In this document: positions 59,141 to 64,000 of the stretch, one piece after another
Layout of the letters: every line of letters starts with the position of its first letter
How positions within the stretch are numbered: position 1 is the first letter of the stretch
Assembly: GCA_963971535.1 (NCBI GenBank)
Contig: OZ020589.1
Span: forward strand, 92,019,188-92,083,187
Direction: 5' to 3'
Source: Notolepis coatsorum
Taxonomy: Eukaryota; Chordata; Actinopteri; Aulopiformes; Paralepididae
DNA length: 64,000 nucleotides
Notes under the pieces: generated by a model
What the model was told of the DNA's origin: nothing
The model's input: only the letters and a program-made list of their open reading frames with translations
Database searches by the model: none
Translations under genes and position numbers: made by a program

Positions 59141-59233
59141 CTTCCTGCTCCTGGCGTCCACTCCTGGTTTAGCAAAACTAAGTTTGCTTTGAACGAGTGT
59201 CGCACTCGTCTTCCTCTTCTTCTTGGACGGCAT
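59141..59233 (-). CDS. KIAA1586-like gene, exon 1
   Basis: The minus-strand ATG at 59231-59233 opens MPSKKKRKTSATLVQSKLSF, 31 codons, then a GCAAGT donor (59140-59135): a GC-type site, as in exon 2. Phase 0. The basic start followed by a Q-x-K-L-x-F motif resembles the N-termini of hAT-derived nuclear proteins and could serve in nuclear import (inference). Confidence 0.6.
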
Positions 59234-59775
59234 CCTTGCTCAGTTGTGATGATGAATGAAGACAGGTAGTCGTAGTCAGATACTGTTAACTTATACATTG
59301 TATGTGCGGACGTGGTTGAAGACACCGGCCTAACGAGCGGCTATTGTTATGATAATGCGAGGTAGCAGGTAAACACGACGCAGAGAGTCGAGTGCAGCGC
59401 GTTCTTGAGTGCACGTGCATGCGCGCACATCCATGCATGTGCGTGCACGCGCTTCTGCTCAAATCTTTGCTCAAATCTTTGTCTGCACGGAGTGCAATCT
59501 CGTCCCATGAGCAACGCATGCCTGCTCATTACTGAGTCAATTAGCTTATTTGCCATCTTCCCCAGAGTCCCCATGAGAAGATGCGTACTCTTCTCATGTT
59601 CTTCACAGAAAATGAGCCAAGGCCAATGAGTCTCAGGTTAAAATATTTTTATTTTAGTGAACATTAAACACGCAGATGTTTTGGAAGATTCGGTTTTTTT
59701 GCCGTCTTCCCCAGCCAGGCAATAAGATGGGTACCGTACTCATCTCTGTGTGTGCACTACAGAGACACACATTAA

Positions 59776-61205
59776 AGGAAAACTCCAACATTTTGGGAAA
59801 TTAGCTTATTTAACATCTTCCCTGGAGTTAGACAAGAAGATACATACCTTTTTTGTCTCTGTGCGTGCATTTAGCTTTGGGAACAGTCGCTCCGTTAGCA
59901 TAGCTTAGCTTCATCACTGGAAGTGAGGCAGGACAGTAGCCTGACGTTCCCTACAGGTTTGTTGATATTCTCATTCCTTCAAATGATCCGAACCGATTGA
60001 AGTTTATGGATACCATGACTTAAAATCCTCTTACCTTGACGATTAAAAGCCTCCCCAATTTAGAAAACAGTAATCCAATGGCTGGTATTGATAATATACT
60101 ACTAACTACTAGGGATGGGTACCTTTCACATTTGAACCGATACCGGTACCGGTACCTGTGAATCGATACCGGTACCCAACGGTACCTTTTTTCGGTACTT
60201 TAGTCTCAAGAAATTTAATTGACCTACCTCAGTCGTAAAAAAAAAAATCCAAACTTCAAATAACTACAATTTCGACAGTTTTCGGCTTGTCATTGCTCCG
60301 ACTGCTTTGTTGTTGAATCAAGTCAAATCCCAGGTAAGCATATATTGTGCGTGTGAATGTTGACATGAAAAAAAAAAAGTAAAAAAAAAAAAAAAAAAAG
60401 GTAAAAAAAAAAATGTATAACAAATTTTTTTTTTATTTTTTTTTTGGTTTCTCACTTCATTCGATACTCGGTAGTACCGACGTGTTTCGGTTCGGTACCT
60501 CAAAAGTACCGAATTCGGTACCCATCCCTACTAACTACTGGACGCTCGGAGCTAACCGGAGCTAACACAGAACAGGATGGTAAAGCAAATATAATGACTT
60601 CCTTTCTGGGGTTTTCAAAATAAAAGTCCGACGTTTATAGCAGCGGAAAACGTTTATTTTGTACGTTATCTAACGTTAACACGAACCTAAACTAACGTTA
60701 CAACTAACCTAAAGTTAGTTTAGGTTCGTGTTAACGTTAGATAATGTACAAAATAAACATTTTCCGCTGCTATAAACGTCGCACTTTTATTTTGAAAACC
60801 CCAGAAAGGAAGTCATTATATTTGCTTTACCATCCTGTTCTGTGTTAGCTCCGGTTAGCTCCGAGCGTCCAGTAGTTAGTAGTATATTATCAATACCAGC
60901 CATTGGATTACTGTTTTCTAAATTGGGGAGGCTTTTAATCGTCAAGGTAAGAGGATTTTAAGTCATGGTATCCATAAACTTCAATCGGTTCGGATCCTTT
61001 GAAGGAATGAGAATATCAACAAACCTGTAGGGAACGTCAGGCTACTGTCCTGCCTCACTTCCAGTGATGAAGCTAAGCTATGCTAACAGAGCGACTGTTC
61101 CCAAAGCTAAATGCACGCACAGAGACAAAAAATGTATGTATCTTCTTGTCTAACTCCAGGGAAGATGTTAAATAAGTAAATTTCCCAAAATGTTGGAGTT
61201 TTCCT
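59776..61205. mobile_element. Foldback element flanked by TTAA
   Basis: AGGAAAACTCCAACATTTTG and its complement at the far end, with TTAA on both outer sides (59772-59775 and 61206-61209). Arms of ~490 bp are near-perfect over their whole length (59776-60697 less the nested MITE, 60714-61205). TTAA targeting suits piggyBac or Kolobok type transposases. None is encoded here. Confidence 0.85.
60110..60530. mobile_element. hAT MITE, second copy, in foldback arm
   Basis: Same ends as 54893-55203; 8-bp duplication CTAACTAC (60102-60109 and 60531-60538). The opposite arm has the empty site, proving insertion after the foldback formed. It has longer A/T runs (60367-60447) than the first copy. Confidence 0.9.
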
Positions 61206-61209
61206 TTAA

Positions 61210-61693
61210 GTGTATCACATTAAGTGGATACAGACCATTAGCCTACTGTCAAAAGTAATGAAATACACTTTCCAACCACTCAAACTGTATTATTTACATT
61301 TTGTTTTAAACATAACAACTTGTGTATTTATGTACCACATGTAGAAATAACAATGTAAAATTAGACGTAATTTTGGAACCGGCTACATAGTTTGGACTAT
61401 TTTCTTGATGTACAAGAAGAAGTCTTTATTTGTAGCACACATTGCTACATTGACACACAGGAACATACACACACACATCCATGCATTCTTTTGGGGTCGC
61501 CAATGAATTTTCTTCTCACGCTTGACCCATCCCGCCATCCTTCCCCTCAAGGGCAACCGGGAGCAGACATGGGCCATGCCCCGGGGTCCAATCCAAGTGC
61601 CCTGGCTGTCTGTCTTCGTCAGGGACGCGGCAGTGTTGGCGATCTGTTCTGCATGTTTTTCCATTGGGTTTATCTCTTACCCTTGCGAGCACA
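61210..61693. other. No gene recognised
   Basis: Contains a short CA run (61470-61480). 61490-61690 is GC-richer and may be the diverged tail of the SINE at 61694-62110. Confidence 0.35.
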
Positions 61694-62110
61694 GGGAGAA
61701 CATGCAAACTCCACACAGCATTTCAATGTATGCCCTGGTATGTATGTGACAAATAAACCACTTGATTCTTGAAAGGCCCGGGAGATGGGGGGCTCCAGTA
61801 GCTCACCGCGTATCTCGGCGCTATTTCTGCGTCGGGAGGAGCCGTGCTGCGTCACGGTTCTGGTTGACTCCGAGTTCGATTCCCGGACCCGCCGTCAATT
61901 GCCGAATGTCTTCCCCTGTTCTCCCTCCCGTTTCACTCTACAACTGTCGGTCATGCTTGACCAGAAAAGCGATAAACGCTAAAAAATAAAGTTTAAAAAA
62001 AAAAAGAAAGGCCCGGGAGATACCCTACCTGGCAACCTGGCCCCCAAGCGGGATTCGAACCCAGGACCTTTTTGCTGTGAGGCGACAGTGTACCACCGCG
62101 CCACAACCTC
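61694..62110 (-). mobile_element. tRNA-headed SINE, split by another SINE
   Basis: Minus strand: the head at 62040-62110 has GTCGCCTCACAGCAAAAAGG and a B box GGGTTCGAATCCCG. The body includes CTGTGTGGAGTTTGCATGTT (61701-61720). This is the widespread fish SINE with that pair of blocks. It is interrupted by about 61722-61770 and by the SINE at 61787-62005. Confidence 0.75.
61787..62005 (+). mobile_element. tRNA-derived SINE, plus strand
   Basis: CTCCAGTAGCTCACCGCGTA head, GAGTTCGATTCCCGG box B (61872-61886), CGATAAACGC, then an A tail. GAAAGGCCCGGGAGAT flanks it (61771-61786 and repeated after the tail), a 16-bp target duplication typical of LINE-driven insertion. Confidence 0.9.
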
Positions 62111-62214
62111 TGGCGAGGCGTAGTGATATGCTGCAGCAATTCTAAAGCCCTGTTGTAATTTATGTCAACAAAACCAATGTGGCTGGCTAAGCAACAGAAG
62201 TACGGCTGCTAATT

Positions 62215-62418
62215 ATGGACGACTTTGTAAGAGAGGAAGGTGATGAGTTCTGGGCAAACCAAGATCCAGAACCTTATCTATTTGAACCAGAATTGACAGA
62301 GGAGGAACTACAGGTGCTGGAAGTGGAGCGGGCAAGAAGGGAGGCTGAGGCTGTTCTCAAGTCACAACATGTAAATCAGACCATTGTGGAGTTGTTGGAA
62401 TGTGTATTTAGTTACTGA
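62215..62418 (+). CDS. Short acidic open frame, unassigned
   Basis: 67 codons from ATG: MDDFVREEGDEFWANQ, DPEPYLFEPELTEEEL, then a charged helix (VERARREAEAVLKSQHV). The EPYxFEPE motif is typical of the N-terminus of multicopy teleost proteins that end in a P2X7-tail-like cysteine domain, but that domain is absent here. It lies just inside the right end of the possible 59599-62607 element, so it may be an element exon. Confidence 0.35.
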   Translation: MDDFVREEGDEFWANQDPEPYLFEPELTEEELQVLEVERARREAEAVLKSQHVNQTIVELLECVFSY

Positions 62419-62934
62419 CTGGGGAAGACGGCAAATTAGCTAATCTTCTAAAACATTGGCGTGTTCCTTGTTTAAAGTTGTTAACCCTTGTGTGGTGTTC
62501 GGGTCCCACGTTTTCAATGTTTACTAAAAGATAAATGATATAGTGAATATTTTCTTTAACCTGAGACTCATTGGCCTTGGCTCATTTTCTGTGAAGAACA
62601 TAATCAAGAACACATTTTAATTTTGTGCACACTTTGTGGGGGAGACCCATGTTACTACTGACCAGACAATCTACATCAGTGATGGCCAGTGTTGTGCTAG
62701 TTACTGAAAAATAGTAACTCAGTTACTTTACTAGTTACTTCATTTCAAAGTAAATTCGTTACTGTACTAGTTACTTACACCCAAAAGTAATGAGTTACTG
62801 TGAAAAGTAACTATTTAGTTATTTAAAAAAAAAAACACAAACAAATGTTGTCCCGACTCCCGAGTCGATATAATAAGAAGTGCGCCGGTTGAAGGAACAG
62901 CCTTGATGTCGCCGGAGCGTTTCATTATAACCAT

Positions 62935-63597
62935 TATAATTCAAGGGTACTACGACTATGCGTGCACCTCATGGTACCAAAGCACCTCAAAGGCGCTTAA
63001 AACAAAATTACAAACATCACAAAACAAACTGGTCAGACTACTACTTGACCTGAACCCCAGAACCCACCTCACCTCACCCCTGCCCACTTTGACAACCTAG
63101 GATGGCTTAGAGTAGACGACAGAGTACAGCAACTTGCAATGGGCCTGGTCTACAAGATACACTATACGACTAAGGTACCCATGTACATGTCAAAATACTT
63201 CCCAAAGGTCAGTGAATACCACAACCACTACACCAGAGGAAGCTCAACAAATCATGTAAAACCCAGATTCGGCTCAAACAAGGGACTAAACACGTTTCGC
63301 AATTATGCCACAACAATGTGGAACGCCCTACCCAAAGCTAGGGGTAACAGTACTGTATATTTGAATACCGTTTATGTCACAAATGTATCGGTACTAAATA
63401 CCTATATGTCCCTATGCCATAAATGTCATGTATGTTGTGTATGTCATAAATGTCTATATGAATTGAAAATGGGGGACCCTGATGGAAACAAGACAAACGT
63501 CTTTCTCAGGTCTGCATCCCCTTAACAATTGTATGTATTGAGCCGTACTGTATTGTACCCATTCTGCAATCTGTTAAATAAAGTTTTCATTCATTCA
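62935..63597 (+). mobile_element. LINE-A 3' end, plus strand
   Basis: IIQGYYDYACTSWYQSTSKA (62930-63060), then MGLVYKIHYTTKVPMYMSK (63139-63330) in another frame. A ~70-bp deletion follows LPKA relative to the copy at 39180, then CTGCATCCCCTTAACAATTG, the AATAAA end and an ATTC tail. Confidence 0.8.
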
Positions 63598-64000
63598 CCA
63601 TCTTGCAAGTTGCAACGTTGTTTAAGATATCAATCAAAGCATTGCAACGTTAGAATAGTTAGGATATCAATTGTGCATGAAAGGACTATATTTATATTGT
63701 TTGATTAGTATTATGAGATTCCCTGGCAGATTTCGTACAGTCAAAATCCGTTGATCAACTTGAGTTTCAGTGAACAGTGAACACATTGCACTCACCAAAG
63801 TCTGCGGTGGTCGAGATGTAGTAACGTTAGTCCAATTGACTCCAGCAGCGCCTCAAACATGTTCTTTATCTCGTTTCCATGTTGTATATTAATTATCTCT
63901 CCAAGTAGTTGCTAAATGGTTTGTTAGTTCGTTACTACTGTTTTGTTTACAATAGAGAGGGTCTATTTCTTTCCGTAGCCGCATTTCTGGTTTGCGCATT
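63598..64000. other. No gene recognised
   Basis: No exon, RNA gene or repeat ends were identified. TAGTAACGTTAG-type sequence near 63825 resembles 5' leaders elsewhere in the window. Confidence 0.4.

Larger units (their letters stand above)
59599..62607. mobile_element. Possible 3-kb element with ~190-bp inverted ends
   Basis: GTTCTTCACAGAAAATGAGC with AGGCCAATGAGTCTCAGGTT at 59599-59641 and GCCGTCTTCCCCAG at 59701-59714 reappear inverted at 62419-62607. Between them are a foldback, two SINEs and a 67-codon frame. No exact target duplication was found. Confidence 0.5.

Noticed and set aside
62040..62110. Functional tRNA gene on the minus strand
   Set aside because: Box B is present, but the cloverleaf is incomplete and the segment continues into a known SINE body.

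Overview
The window looks like nuclear DNA of a ray-finned fish, almost certainly a teleost. The case rests on the resident elements and exons: Rex1/Babar-like and L2-like LINEs, a Neptune-type Penelope-like element with an RT plus GIY-YIG protein, many hAT elements with 8-bp target duplications, a first exon typical of teleost C2H2 zinc-finger genes, and a multicopy teleost C2H2/transposase-like protein. I cannot name the species. Almost all of the window is repeats, and intact host genes are scarce.

Left third (1-20.6 kb). A frameshifted C2H2/transposase-like gene on the minus strand runs off the left edge. It is followed by a foldback, a LINE (here 'LINE-A', about ten pieces window-wide) split by an L2 tail, a 43-46 bp minisatellite, and a Rex1-type RT fragment. 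On the plus strand, 8.5-16 kb holds a chain of well-formed splice sites that may be a small unrecognised gene or lncRNA, including a duplicated exon. Beside it are a palindrome of about 2 kb and an 84-bp tandem array that was duplicated as part of a 1,517-bp step.

Middle (20.7-36.4 kb). A recently inserted Ty3/Gypsy-type LTR retrotransposon (LTR 20666-23486, PBS for tRNA-Pro, gag, pol, second LTR 29171-36388). It is dead: the region for the NC zinc knuckle and protease is missing, an RNase H catalytic Asp is Tyr, and pol has one premature stop. Its left LTR carries a hAT insertion. Its right LTR carries a composite DNA element of about 5.6 kb that contains two 5S rRNA-derived segments.

Right part (36.4-64 kb). 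After an orphan zinc-finger first exon and the best LINE-A copy (split by a 2.9-kb TIR element), a broken hAT-derived, KIAA1586-like gene spans 44124-59233 on the minus strand. Four in-phase exons can be traced, two with GC donors. Its last exon has two hAT insertions, two stops and a frameshift. One intron holds elements nested four deep, and another holds the Penelope-like element. Three nonautonomous hAT copies carry the same segment resembling the 5' end and first coding exon of a host gene, apparently ppp1r21. The end of the window holds a TTAA-flanked foldback, two kinds of SINE and a plus-strand LINE-A copy.

The 'genes' here do not form a pathway. They are transposable-element proteins, domesticated-transposase relatives and gene fragments. 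What the window records is the order of insertion events, which can be read from target-site duplications and nesting.
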